Source: Dictyophora rubrovolvata (lineage: Eukaryota; Basidiomycota; Agaricomycetes; Phallales; Phallaceae). From it: a stretch of DNA of 64,000 nucleotides. The notes below the pieces were generated by a model. It was given only the letters and a program-made list of their open reading frames with translations. It made no database searches and had not been told where the DNA came from. Below, piece by piece: positions 50,301 through 62,573 of the stretch. The stretch is from assembly GCA_029959195.1 (NCBI GenBank), contig CP114121.1:2418001-2482000 (forward strand), in the 5' to 3' direction. Within the stretch, counting starts at the first letter, position 1. Each line of letters begins with the position of its first letter. The translations under genes were made by a program, and so were the position numbers.

Positions 50301-50628
50301 TGATAGTGCTATCTGTCTTTACAGATTTGCATATCAACTTCGACAGGCAGCCTCTCGTGTCAACCCTATTACGGCAACAGATTTCAGCTCGTTGGGACAG
50401 TCCGGAAGTGTTGAGAATATGGTTCTGAGTTTTGCACAGGACATCAACGAACAAGAGGTAATTTCAGAGATTTTTTACTGCCTTGGTTAGTTTCCATAAC
50501 GCTTATTGCAGCGAAAATTTGAACGTCTTGGCTCTTTAACTCGTAGGATTGCTGAAGTTGGGAGTTTGACGTTTGAATGCATTGGACATCAATCGTCAAA
50601 TCTGGAGGAAGGTGGAAAAATCGTATAA
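47378..50628 (+). CDS. DUF6535-domain membrane protein, copy 1
   Basis: Four exons. ATG 47378 (MQAQASLNKEGHPTG) starts a polar, Lys/Glu-rich leader. The DUF6535 core then follows: NRFDYEKKYPPDAFGEALAE, NARVWLTYLDEADAYDRDKV, GWKDTIDVLLVF, an intron, TGLFSGIVSAFLLQSSQSLQ, and NALWFASLTVSLITALFAVL. Four hydrophobic helices end at YPDCPYTISLTIFAG. Behind lies a soluble helical region of about 600 residues. Introns at about 47653-47704, 47872-47930 and 50458-50510 keep frame; the last exon ends at TAA 50628. DUF6535 proteins are expanded in Agaricomycetes and have no established function. The intron positions in the core match those of copy 2. Confidence 0.85.
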
Positions 50629-52490
50629 AGTTTGCTCCGCTGGAAGGAGCACGCCGAATGATTCGTCAGTTTTTATGTAGTGATAATGTACTTTTCTCAG
50701 GGAGAAACTTTGTTGCTTATCGAACAAAAAGTAATCTCATTGGTTGAAGAAGCGGCATAGGCGCTATGAATCGGCCGAGTCCGCCAGCGTTAAAATTCAA
50801 ACGGCGATGCCGCGTCTGGCTGCCGCTGACCAAGCTGGTTGTGCAGGCTTCAGAATCGTCGTCATCCACGCGGAATTTGACACGTCACACCATCGATGAA
50901 AGTTGAACAGCACAGCACAGCACAGAAGTGCGTTCAATTTGGGTTCAATTTATGCTGCTTCCTTACTCAATACTATCATTTTGGCACTACCTCCTATTCG
51001 GATTACACAACCTGTGATTTCGTTACCTATGACTGGTCGTGTAAATGCAACCGGTGGGATGCGCAGGACGATTGACGTGGAAGAAAGGGGCGCTATACAT
51101 ATAAACCCATCCCAATTTGTTCCATACTCCCCATGTGCATTAACACGATAAAGCTGATCGTGTTCGATCTCGTCATCTGGCTCAAAAATGTCAAGGCTAG
51201 AAAAAACACAGCCTCGCATCAAAATATCGAATCCGGGGAAAGGCTTTTGATCCGCAACCACTACAATCTGTTGAGGCTGGTGTGAGCGATGACAATAATC
51301 TGAATCATATAGGTAACTGATTTTAGATTACATTATTATATGTACATTCAAAAGGGTCTGGCGAGCGACTTAGAGAATATCTTTTGGTGCATTACATGAT
51401 GTGTACGTCTCTCCCGTAGCATTTCATCTCGGAGTTATCCTGTATCGCTATGCTCTAGTAGGAATTGCTGGACGCTCTGCTAGAAGACACAGGTGTCACA
51501 ACGGCTTGTAAAATACTGAAAAGTCGAGATATTGATAAAAATTTATGAAACTTGAACGTATTCCAATACAATGTTTTGAGGTACGAGTTCGAAATAAGTC
51601 CATTGCAGAGACTGGGCTGAACCGTTCTCGTCTACAGATCAAGGCTATTACCTGTTACTCTTAGCATCGACCCTCACCACAGCCCATTTCTTTTCATTCA
51701 CCAGTTTCCGCGGAGCTGAGAAAAGGACGTGGGACTGAGTTCTCCTGTTCTTTCTATAGCCACCGTTGGGATTGCCTACCGTAGTCAACAATTGGCTCCG
51801 AAGCATCCTGAAAAAGACCCGGTTCATTACTTCAGACACTGGAACTGGCACAGCGCTAACAAGACGTCTTTCTTGGGCAATGTAGAGTTACTGGCGTTGA
51901 ATCAAATATCATATGCATCATGAGACTTGCGCTGCCCACGTTTCTTCCTTTTAAAAAGCGATTTCCGTAGGTGTAGTGAGAGTTTTAATTTTGCGACTCT
52001 CCTCCCTCTCCTCCTTTATAATCCGATTGTGTAGCCTTTCCTGTTCGATATTGAAATTGATGCAAGGTATGGACGTTTGTACCAACTCACGTGCTCCCGG
52101 CGCGGTTTGGCTCTGAATTATTGGATCGCTTGCAGGATCAACTGTTGCCAATGCTGTGACTGTTGTTTGGTTCTCAAGTCTAGCACTTCGCTATCTCCGA
52201 GACCCGCACTTTTTTCTAACTTTTAATTGATTCCTGGTGTTCTTGGGCGGTTTCCACACGATGCATAACGATCTTCTTTTGATGTCAACACTATCTATCT
52301 AGTGAATCAAATTACATATTCACACGCGCTTCTGAACATTGCAGTGCAGTGCCTGAGATACTGAAGCCAGAAGGTACATATATGTATCCACGTATTCAGA
52401 CTCTCATTCTTCTTCTCTCCTGCACCCGACCCTCCCTAACATCGACATTCTCAAAACCATATCATCTTCTTTTCGCCGTAAACTCCAACC
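50629..52490. other. 1.9 kb between the DUF6535 copies, no firm gene
   Basis: A minus-strand frame at 50950-51261 (MVADQKPFPGFDILMRGCVF) is the most protein-like: an acceptor-like CAACAG lies upstream and it is open for 103 codons. I could not place it in a family or find partner exons, apart from a possible minus frame at 51648-51851. A short CAGCA repeat lies at 50907-50925. The right end is the promoter of DUF6535 copy 2. Confidence 0.35.
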
Positions 52491-55400
52491 ATGACGTCTG
52501 AAGCTGCTAGTCTAAACGAGAGCAGAACGCAGTTCAAGTCTGACGACCCTGTTGGCGCTGAAGGAGTCTTTCCTATTTCCGAAGATGTAACGCCGCTAGT
52601 CGTACATTCTGCAACACCTTCTCTTAAAAGAGAAGAAGCACAGTATGAAACCATGAAAGATAGTAGTAGCAAAAGCTCGAATGATGCCTCTCTGGAGCTT
52701 TTACAGGTCTTTTTCCGCGAATTTCTTGGTGATTCTTTTCAATGCTAGCGCTTTGAGATAAATAATTATAGCTTATATATTTTCAAGGAATTACGCCAAA
52801 AGCATCATCTGACTACACTGAAGAGATCAAGGCATTGCGCAAAAGATTTTTCGGACTGACTAAAGATTTATCACCCGAAACTGGATGTAAGTACTGTTGT
52901 TCTGTTTATTTTGGACGTTAGACGTAATGCATAACAGCGAATAATCGATTTGATTATGAACAAAAATATCCGAGAGATCCACCGGGAAAAGAGGCAGCCG
53001 GAAACGCTCGTGTTTGGTTAACTTACCTTGATGAAGCGGAATCGTTTGATCGTGAGAGGGTGGAAGGGTGGAAAGAGACGGTAGACGTTCTCCTAGTTTT
53101 CGTAGGCAGAATATATATGCTCGGATTGAATCTTCTTCAAAGCTTATTGTTTGCTAGGCTGGTCTCTTTTCTGGCGTTATAACGACATTCGTCTCACAGG
53201 CTTCTCAAAGTCTTCAACAAGATAATACTCAAGTCTCTGCATTCTTATTATTCGAAATAGCCCAAATCCTACGAGCACAATCTAGTGGGACACCGATAAA
53301 TATCATTCCGAATTCAACATTGACGCCTACTTCGTCATTCACACCGTCACCGAACGCGCGTTTGGTGAACGGTCTGTGGTTCACTAGTTTGGCAATCACT
53401 TTATCCACTGCGTTATTTGCCGTCCTTGCGAAACAATGGCTCTACTATTATCTGTCTTCTATCACTGGAACAGCCCATGAAAAAGTGAGGGCCAGGCAAC
53501 TGCGGTTCAAAGGCTTTGAATTGTGGAAAGTTGGTGCCATTGTCGATCTCCTCCCTATCCTCTTACATCTTGCTGTCGGTATCTTCCTCACAGGCATCAT
53601 CATACTGTTATTTCCGTTAGACATTCGCATCGCTTGGACGATCGTCATCATTACTGGTGTCACATATTTCCTCTATTTCATTTCTGTGGTGCTTCCTATT
53701 CGATATCCGGAATGTCCGTATACGACTTCGTTGACGATTTACATTGGTATTCTCGTCTTTTCCTTACGAACAATCCTCCGTCGCATGAGCAGGACTTTAG
53801 AAGAGTGGTCTCAGGCTGTTTGGATAAAAGTAAACGTCAAAGCTCGAAATATAATTCGGTGTCTCCTTCAGCACACATACAACGTTTTTCAACACGCATT
53901 CTTCTCTGTCTTCAAGTTAGCTGACGTCACGCGTTGTGGTTTTCGAAAGCTACAAGACACAATTTTCACTGAAGAATTACCCAAATTCACAAAGTGGAGA
54001 GAAGAGAACATAAAGAAAGCTGTTGAAAATGCGGCCTTCCTCGACTTCGAGGCACTCGATTGGCTCTATGTGGCTTCTCCGAATAGGAGTGTCCACCGAA
54101 TTATTGCTCGGTATGTAGCGGTGCATCCAACAATCAACCAGCTATTTGAATCCGACATTTGCGAGAATCTCTCCCGGACTTTGGAGGTCAGTCAAACAAA
54201 TGTCGTGGATTTGCGCTATGGTTTGTGTCTGGATGTCCTGAATATTGAGGACAAACACTGGCGTCTACTCCGGTCTATTCTCGACGTGGAAGGAGGTCAA
54301 ATGGAAGATGCAGAATATCGAAGCTATTCTCAAATTGCAAAGAACGTATTAGACGGAAACTACCGCCAAATCATGAAAGATGTCATCAACAACAATCTCA
54401 AGCTTCCACTGGTCATGTGGCGGCATTTCTTGAATAAGGTGCCACGGGATATTACAGTGGCTGCGCACATACTCACCTATGAACAAAGTGGTCTATTTGA
54501 ATGGAAATCCCCATGCAATACGGGTGTCATACCCTTCCATAATAGAGAACTGGGGTGGTGGAAATTTGTCTACCTTTACCGTTGTTTCTTCAATGACAGT
54601 AGTACCAGGCTTGATTATTCCCTCGACAGGACTTTCGAGACACATTATCTCTTGCTAATCACGATCTATCGTAACCTTACCTCTGATCAACCTCTCATTT
54701 CAGACAAAGAACAGAGGGAAAAGTCCTTGTTTCGTTTATTTCGCAACTTACGACGGTCTTGGCCTCGTTCCCCTAATCGAAATATCACACCAGAGGACTA
54801 CTTTGCCTTCTTTGGAGATATTTTTTGCACGGATGCATTCTGGAGCGAGTCCATGACAAATGCCGCCAGACTTATGGCAGCATTGCGTCTGGACAAGGTT
54901 TGGAACTCACTGGGTATTGATGTGGCCAACCGCTTTCACTTTACGGAATGCCACGACCTCATACCCATATATCAATGGTGTTCCCAAGATCTCGATTCGG
55001 GACTTTTATTGTACACAACTCCCATATTCACACTGTTGCTCATGCCACAGAACCGCACACGTCTTTGCACAATCCTCTTGAATGATCCGAACGCCGTATC
55101 CCACTTCTCGAAATGTTTTCAAAGTTTAGGGAATTGTTACAATTTCCATAATGCGAGAAAATACATGTATCCGAACCTGATGGATCTCTTCAAGTCTGTG
55201 AACCCGAGGGTGCCTTTGTTTACTATTCTCTACAACTCGTCCGTGCTTGTGCAAGTATGGAAATTCCTGGTTTTTCAAGAGTTGGATGCGAAAAAGTTTC
55301 TTCTTGTTGTCAAATCCAAGTTTGACCAGGAGAAGTTGAATGATTTCTATGCCGTTATGACTGAGCAGGTACAATCGTCCCAAGTCTCAGACATTCATCA

Positions 55401-55617
55401 CGCCCTCGAGATGTCTGCGCATGAGTTTGGACAAATTATAGGTATGTCCCACCAACGTCTCGAGTTCACTGCCGAAAAATCTACACCTGAGCGTGCGGCG
55501 GATATTGAAGAGCGTGCTCAGGTGCCCAGTGCGAACGAGGTATTTCTACAACCTTTAGTCCATCTCCATCTCTCTCAGGCTGAATTTATCCACAGCGCGA
55601 AGGCTCTCGCTCCATAG
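52491..55617 (+). CDS. DUF6535-domain membrane protein, copy 2
   Basis: Paralog of the gene at 47378, same strand. ATG 52491 (MTSEAASLNESRTQFKSDD) leads a polar N-terminus; an intron at about 52728-52788 joins EFL/GITPKASSDYTEEIKAL. A second intron (about 52888-52938) precedes NNRFDYEQKYPRDPPGKEA, NARVWLTYLDEAESFDRERV and GWKETVDVLLVF. A third (about 53102-53157) precedes AGLFSGVITTFVSQASQSLQ. Membrane helices follow (LWFTSLAITLSTALFAVLAK, VGIFLTGIIILLFPLDIRIA), ending YPECPYTTSLTIYI. A helical region of about 600 residues follows. The coding sequence ends at TAG 55617; a possible 39-nt optional intron near 55539-55577 would shorten the tail in frame. No stop interrupts the core. Confidence 0.85.
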
Positions 55618-56062
55618 TCCACCGGATGTTTGAGTTTGTCTGACCAAAGACATCCGTCAAATAAATCAATAGAGGGAATATAGCACTTTGAATTTTAATT
55701 TCCAACGCGAATAAAAATGATTTTTCTCTTCAGTCTATGTATACGGAAGTGTTGGAATAGAATCTTGCGCCAATTGTGTATGTCATGAGTTATCGCGCAA
55801 TTGACAAGTATTGCATCACAACGCCACAAATAATCCCAGATTTAAAATATTCGGACAGCACAGCACAGCCGCTTACAAAAAAGCCTAAACAATGACAATG
55901 AAAGAGGGACGGAATTACTTGTAAAACAAGGTCCAAAGGTAGCTCCATCGCGTTCACATTTTCCTTATCTCTTTCTCCCATCTACACCGGAAAATATCAA
56001 TACTATTCATTCTGCACGGGTTGGAGAGTGTGTGCCACAAACCTGCGTTTCTGTTAGTCGTT
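55618..56062. other. 3' flank of DUF6535 copy 2, no gene
   Basis: AT-rich, with a short CAGCA repeat at 55853-55867 resembling the one downstream of DUF6535 copy 1. No open frame of interest was seen. Confidence 0.4.
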
Positions 56063-56350
56063 ATGACAAGACGTTTAACTCATGTTTCGAAATATGTCGT
56101 CGACGCTACTTACCGGGATTCTGAATGTACGAGGATTACGTGGAGAAGGGAGCTCTCGAATTCGTCGTCGACTATGCTGGATGCTATTAGGACGTATGAG
56201 CTAGCTATCATGGATGGTAATGGGAACGTGATTCGACCACCTGAGCGTCAGGGAAGTCCGTTGTTTGATCAGATGCTTCATGAAATAATGCAGGGGCTGG
56301 AGGAAGGCGCCAAAGTGTGTTTACCGTGTACAGTCTTAGGATCAACTTAG
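56063..56350 (+). CDS. Small hypothetical open frame, 95 codons
   Basis: ATG 56063 (MTRRLTHVSKYVVDATYRD) to TAG 56350, soluble, containing LDAIRTYELAIMDGNGNVI and LFDQMLHEIMQGLEEGAKV. Codon use and amphipathic helices look protein-like, but there is no family match and no flanking exon, so it may be a gene remnant or chance. Confidence 0.3.
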   Translation: MTRRLTHVSKYVVDATYRDSECTRITWRRELSNSSSTMLDAIRTYELAIMDGNGNVIRPPERQGSPLFDQMLHEIMQGLEEGAKVCLPCTVLGST

Positions 56351-57366
56351 GATATGGATTCTGAATTATATTGAAAGGGGGCCGCGGTATGACAGTCAAC
56401 TTAAACCTGTGTTATGCCCTAGGAGCGTCCGCCATTCAAGTCCCCGTTTTGCATTCCCATCGTATCTCGTCCTATGATCAGAGAACTCTCGTTTAAGAGT
56501 ATGCGAAACTTATTCGGGAGAAGTATTATAGCAAGCGAATTATCTTGGCCTTGCGCCTGTTGTTGAACGAAAAGTTGAGGAGACATATCTTATGATTTGT
56601 AAGGCCGGTTGTTTATATCTGTTATAAGTGTTAGTCTTCCTAATCTAGTTCTAAAATTGTTATTACAACAGTCATACTTTATAATATAGCGGATTCGAAT
56701 TGAAGCTTTTAATTCGTTGTGAACATTTTGCGGTTGAGAATACGAACTTACGAAGGCAACAAGTGTGCGCCGGCCGGCATCGGAACCAAAATGAAAATGT
56801 CACGGTCACAGTCCGAGTTATGGTGACACCAACCTAGTCGGACCTGGACTACGAACTTCGAAGTAAACGGCCTACAGAAAGACAAGACAAAGATCCCGCT
56901 TCTGGCAGCTTTCCCTTCATATTTCAAATGGGACATTATTCAGGCTGAACTGATATTCGCGTCACCAATCCATGTATCACCATTCATTGCACGGGCCCGA
57001 TCCGACTTGAATCCGACTCACAAAAGCAAGGCATCAACCTGCTCAAGGTGGCGAACGTGTTAAGCCGTCTATAAAAGACAACTAACAGTAATTGTTTCTT
57101 TTTTCTAAATTATTGATGTTCACGCTACATAGTGCACAGCACGCAGACAGTCGTCATTGAACCTGTACCGCACCGGCACGGACTCGTACGGGGAAAAAAA
57201 CTATACTTTCAACGTTGTCCCTCGCAATAACGGACGACTGATGGAACTCGCATACTGGACGACCTATGCTTGGTGTGCTTAAATACTCGTACCCAAACTG
57301 GACAGCGGCATCAATTCCACCAGCTTCATCCTATTCATTTGCTGCTTTTCCATTGTTCCAACAATC
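56351..57366. other. 1 kb without a gene
   Basis: AT-rich left half; on the right the promoter of the unknown gene at 57367. The single short minus frame (56748-56936) shows no motif. Confidence 0.4.
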
Positions 57367-57969
57367 ATGTTCTGTCGTTCTCCTGCAAAGATACCTATTC
57401 CCCAAAACTCCGCAACCATTTCCTCTCACCCTACTCCGCCTGATCGCAAACGACAAGCAGTCTCCGATGCCGCTTTTGAAGCGGCTCTTGGACAAATCAC
57501 AGACGCCCTGGCCAATCTCAACTCTAGCCGATTTTTTATAAACTGTCCTGATCGTGGTCCCGTTTATTTTTCTATGAAGTTTGACTCAGATCAATTCACC
57601 AAGATGGTCCGGGACGCGTTTTCTGTTCCCAGAGTTGGTGTCAGTAAAAAAGAAATGCAGTCCGCGATTCAAGCCAAAATAAATTTAGACGAGCAAATTG
57701 TCTATCTCGATCATATTTTCAGAGAAATTCACGACAATGGGCATCATATTGTCAATGCGAGGTCGTCTTTGGGCTGGCTTGCTTCGCGCAATCAAACATA
57801 TCTCGAGGAAATTGAAAGGGCCTCCCTAACCCTTTTGCATTGTACCTCGCTTCCGATGCCACCGAAGCTTGCTTTCCCGGAATACTTCGACTATCTTCTC
57901 ACCGTTTCTTCCCTCACTTGGAAACCGTTTCCGGAGGACATTGACAATGTTGACCCTTTCCGAGTCTGA
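57367..57969 (+). CDS. Unknown protein, paralog of the gene at 62946
   Basis: Single-exon gene of 200 codons, ATG 57367 (MFCRSPAKIPIPQNS) to TGA 57969. After a Ser/Pro-rich leader with a SPAK motif it has PPDRKRQAVSDAAFEAALGQ, ITDALANLNSSRFF, GPVYFSMKFDSDQFTKMVRD and AFSVPRVGV, then a predicted helical hairpin (LDEQIVYLDHIFREIHDNG), RSSLGWLASRNQTYLEEIE and a hydrophobic C-terminal part. No signal peptide or membrane helix was seen. The family is not known to me. The same order of features recurs in the gene at 62946, so the two are divergent paralogs flanking the sedolisin gene. Confidence 0.65.
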   Translation: MFCRSPAKIPIPQNSATISSHPTPPDRKRQAVSDAAFEAALGQITDALANLNSSRFFINCPDRGPVYFSMKFDSDQFTKMVRDAFSVPRVGVSKKEMQSAIQAKINLDEQIVYLDHIFREIHDNGHHIVNARSSLGWLASRNQTYLEEIERASLTLLHCTSLPMPPKLAFPEYFDYLLTVSSLTWKPFPEDIDNVDPFRV

Positions 57970-58629
57970 TCTTCTGCTTAGCAATGGTTGTTCGTGATGT
58001 AGACATCGCAGTCGAGTCGTATCATTTGATGAATTCAAGTTTTCGTCTTTTGGAGTCCCTATATGACTTACTCTTCATTACACATTTCAATTTTTCATTT
58101 CCCTTGAATATCCTGTAGCGTGTAAATGAGAGTTGTGCGGTCGCACACAGCAGTTACAATATATATTTAAAATCATTTAAACAATGTGTAATGTATAGTT
58201 ATAATTGCCGAATGATCAGTGGTATCGATTACCTATTTTATGGAGATCTGCGGGAGCCATACGCAATGAGCCACCGCAAGATAAGACTGAGTTATGATTA
58301 ACCGCTATTTGGCTAATCGAAAGGGATACGTTCGTACAGACTAAGACCTGGCACGGCAACTATGAAGGAGAAAAACCGGAAACTCAGACGCCATAACACG
58401 TTTATACCAGTGGAAAAAAGGTGTTTCATAGTAAATTTAACGCTGTTAGATAACTCAGGAATTCACTAACGTGAAACCCCCTAATAACAATCAATAATCG
58501 AGAAGATGATTTAGTCACCCTGCGATTGCATTTTGTACGGAAAATCAATACAAGCCTATTGCGATTCGCCATTGCATTTTTTACGCAAAGTCGATACAAG
58601 CTTATCGCGAGGATGTTCGCTACGTCAAT
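57970..58629. other. 660 bp between convergent genes, no gene
   Basis: Holds the 3' UTRs of the unknown gene (plus strand) and the sedolisin gene (minus strand), and a two-copy tandem repeat near the sedolisin end. Confidence 0.5.
58521..58610. repeat. Two-copy tandem repeat, period about 45 bp
   Basis: Copy 1 (58521-58564) and copy 2 (58565-58610) share ATTGCATTTT, then a TACGxAAA block, CAATACAAGC/CGATACAAGC and a TATxGCGA end, with roughly one difference per six or seven bases. They lie just beyond the sedolisin stop codon. Confidence 0.75.
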
Positions 58630-60907
58630 TTAGAATCCTGGTGACAGAACTAACTCGGCAAAATTGGGAGTCCCAACCCCGCTGACCTAAGAATGAAAGA
58701 TGTCAGTACTTACACCCAAAGGCTTAACGAAATATGATACAGACCGGATCCCAACCAGTCGTGGCCTAGAATGTGTCAATGTGAGCTTCTTTCCGAAATC
58801 ATAAACTTGACTCAAAAGGAACGTACTGGAAAACCACTTGTACCACATCCTGGATTGTCCCCTGATATAATATCATTGAAAGCACTTGAAAATTCATATA
58901 TTAACGGATTCAATAGGCCCAGTGGTGGATTTCCATTCGACATAAAATCGGCGTTAAGTAAGGCAACGACGCTAGCAAAAATTGTAGCCGAAAGGGGCGT
59001 TCCATCGACGGTACCTTCTTCTCCTCCCGATACGATGGGTATATTTGTCCCTTGAGTCGAGACATCTGGAAAGCCTCGTCCTGACTAGGTAAACGAATAA
59101 TTCTTTTGCACAGTATGGAGCTAATTTCCTGGTATTACTTACTCGGTTGAATAGACCGGCATTTGTAGACCCTAGGGTGTTGAGGTATTGTGAAACAGCA
59201 GTGCATTGATATGATGGCATTGGAAAGATGTTGGAAAACCCGCCGGCATTACTTGAGAGTGGAGTTTCAGGACTGAAGCCCTGAGTAGCCCCTACCTAGT
59301 TACGCTCTCTTCAAACTGTAAGATAGATCATCTTGAAAGTTCACTCACGGATGTTACAAATGGACATGTCGAAGGGAAAGTAGGTATGAATGTTGTGCAC
59401 TGTTCAGACTGGGCGCCAGAAACACCTCCATCACCGGCTGGAACGATTACAGACACGCCACGAGCCGCTAGTTGCATGTAATTATTGCATAACGTCCTGT
59501 GGCCGCTCATAATAAGACGCGCATTTCGAGCACAATTATCACTTACTGGGCCAGAGAAGCAGGAACATCAGCTTCATTAAAGCCATATGCTATTAACAAA
59601 ACTTGCTGCACACTCGACTCAGACAAAAGGAATTCTGTGAGATCGATAAATCCATCAAGGTCGTCAGTATTATCCTCTCCGACCGAAATAACTGTAACCG
59701 GGACATTCGGGGCTAACCCAACGGTATATTGCACATTTGCATTCTTCACGAAATACAAGTGAGAATGACATATGGATGCATTAGACACAGACTTACAGCC
59801 TCAATCCCAGCATCGTTCCGGTTTTGGGTATTGCTACCACCATCAATAGTTTGAAGGGCAAAGCCGACCGTAGAAGGAATATTTGGAGCGAAATCCTTAA
59901 GGAATGTCTGATGGTAGAGAATTCAATCAGCACAGATGACGTAACAGGCTGAACTATTCTTACGGAAAGGTCAGCCTTTTGAGCGAATTGATCAATGAAT
60001 TCAGCGACCGCTATCTGACTGGCAGTTTGAGCAGCCGTAGTTAAAGGTATACCATAAAACGCTGCCACTGCATATTGAAACGACGTAAATAGACAGACGA
60101 GTGACTGTCAAGCAGAGTGAAACCCTTACGGCAAGCAGGGGTAACTTCATTAACCTTACACGTCGAAGGAACTGCTCTAGAAGTGATGTTCGTGTCGATT
60201 TTGGTGCTGTTCGATTTCGGTGTAAATTTTATGGAGGGCTGTTTGGCCTTGATAGGAAATCTGAGAAAATGGTAAGTTTCCAAAACATCCGCCGGCTGGA
60301 TATACCGTACGTGACAGTGGGATGAATCAACTGAATGTGAGGTTGCAATTCTACAGGAACGGAATATGACGAGGTCCGTATCACTTCTTCTCCGGTTGAA
60401 TCGTCGCTAAACACCATGAAATTGGCATCGAAAAGTTGATTGGCAGTGGCGACATCCAAATTGATCTGCAGCCAATCACCAGCAGGTGTTCTCGTGGTAA
60501 CATTAACACCATTTGAAGACAACCACTGGGTCACTTTCGTGGTTGTCTCTGTGGTAGGCGAGACAAATGATTCAACCTTGATGTCAATGAAATCTTGCGA
60601 TGAAGTTGTGCAGCTTAAACTGAAGACTTACCTCCTCTTTAGTAAGATGATCCTTGAAAACGCCATTGCCACGGTATGCATTTTTATATACCGCAGCCTC
60701 TAAGCCATCCAAACTGTTTGAAGTTAAGGCCATCCGCAAACTTAACATTGCAGTATTAATCGCTGGTCCTTTTTCTGTGAATCCATTTGGCACGCTATCT
60801 CGTCGTTCATGTATGACCAAACTTGAATGAGAGATAGGTTTAGTGCATGCAATAACTGCAAAAGCAAGAAGTATGCAGATGTTCCTTGTGAGCATTTTGA
60901 AGTTCAT
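58630..60907 (-). CDS. Sedolisin (S53, TPP1-like) homolog with altered catalytic residues
   Basis: Family S53 enzymes are secreted acid peptidases made as pro-enzymes. ATG 60907 starts a signal peptide (MLTRNICILLAFAVIACT). The pro-domain has GFTEKGPAINTAMLSLRMAL, LTKEEVESFVSPTTETTTK and GDWLQINLDVATANQLFDA. About ten introns join in frame to the catalytic domain: QYAVAAFYGIPLTTAAQTAS, NANVQYTVGL, NNYMQLAARGVSVIVPAGDG, a GRGFPDVSTQ-type segment, IFASVVALLN and TGWDPVSGVGTPNFAEL. The reading frame is intact to TAA 58630, but the expected Glu-X3-Asp reads GIEANAN (Asp to Asn, 59735-59737) and the SGTS serine motif reads DGTPLSA (Ser to Pro, 58995-58997). The oxyanion Asp in AGDGG is kept. It is probably not an active peptidase. 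Confidence 0.85.
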
Positions 60908-62573
60908 TACTGAAAAACATGAGCTTTTTATAGGTTAAATTTCCAATAAAATCAAATCATGACGAGAGATACAAAAGGTAAGCGAGACCGTTGCGCTCAT
61001 TTCTGAAACAGATTGAGCTCTTGTTCCGGATAATCAGCGAATTCGATCTATGATGTTGCGTCAAAGTATTGATTATTTCGGGGAAGACTTTATTATTTGA
61101 TACCATAAAGAAAGATATTATGAGAACAATTTTTGACCTTAGTTCCGAAGAACGTCTTTCTCTATCAATGTTTCATCAATCTAGAGACAAGAAGCCTCGT
61201 CCTTGAGCTTTCTAGTGGCGCAATTCCACTAGCACAGATATCACTAGAACAGTAGGAAGCAATTTTAATCAAGTGAATCTGTCACCTATTTCTGTCCTTT
61301 TGTCACTTCAGAAATGTGTCAATGATACTATTGGATAATTCGGAGGAAAAAGAAGGTTGACCTCACTTAACGCTGAAAATAGTGCGCCAGTTGCAACGCC
61401 ACAATCAAAGATGAACATCTGAATATCAGAAACATCACTCATTGAGAGTGGGTGGAGAAAAATGATCACGTACCTTTCAGGCACATATTCGGGATCAAAT
61501 ACTCTTGAACTCGGATGCTATTAACCCTATGGTTTCCCAGAAAATCCTTGGGAAGTTGTGAATGAGTCAGAATGACTGACGGTGTGAAAAAAAAACGTTA
61601 TCCATCCGAGACATATCTTTCAAGTCGACGGAAAAGTTCTGTATTTCATCAAAGTTGGATCATTATCATTCCCCAATTTTCTTGGAATTCGGAAGATCTG
61701 TATTCTCAGAAGATCAGGAAGGCGGTTAGTTAAATTTACCTGAAACGAGAAATGCACCGAGAATACGGATTTTGAAGGTCCTTTCCTTGGCGCAACGGGT
61801 TCCATGTAATTAACGCGTATTTTGGCACACAACGCTGATTTATGAGCAGGATAAATGTTCAAATTTCAAACGTGTACTTGGAAGTTGGAACGAAAGTTTG
61901 ACTCGGCGACTCGGCGCCGAGCGCTAGTAAGGAAACCAGCACGTGACTACAGTAGATCCTTTGAGCTTTCGTGTTCAGTTAAACAAAATGCTGAGCGACG
62001 AGCGTACTACGTCAGCATCTAACTCTGCAGCCCAGAATTATTGAATATTCAGACAAGTGGCTCGAAATTTTGGAGATAAGTAGAAAACAAGCCTAAATTT
62101 CAGACTGACCTTTCCATATTTGTAGGGATCAGGCAATGATAAAACAATATGCACGCCGAGCACTGTGATTGAGAGACGCTTGTCGCATGATAATACTTCG
62201 TGGGGAATATTTCCAGCTGTATTGTTTCGGTTTTCAAGCCTCCGACATGCCAGGCTTCTTCGTTCAAAGTGACAGGACTTCAGACCATTTTTTCTCAGAG
62301 CTGTGGATATCTGTCTGTTTTGCTTCAGATAATATAAACCCGGCGAACTCCACGAGGAGTACAAGATGATATGATCTGAATTCTATGTTGATCTTCAGAT
62401 CTATACATTTTTTGAGAAGATAATACGAGCATGGATAACAAAGGAAGACCGCGAGGAGAAAAGTAAGATATTAAACGAGACATAAAGGAACGCGCATAGA
62501 AACATTTATCACTTCCCGGAAATGCACACGTAGCCGCGGGAGGCAAATGCAGAGGAGAGAAAAGAATGAATTT
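60908..62573. other. 1.7 kb without a recognised gene
   Basis: The left end is the promoter of the sedolisin gene. Only short, motif-free frames occur (61620-61862 minus, 62038-62364 minus, 62169-62369 plus). Confidence 0.4.

Noticed and set aside
50907-55867. CAGCA microsatellites downstream of both DUF6535 copies, as evidence for a duplicated flank
   Set aside because: The surrounding sequence does not align, so the short repeats could have arisen independently.
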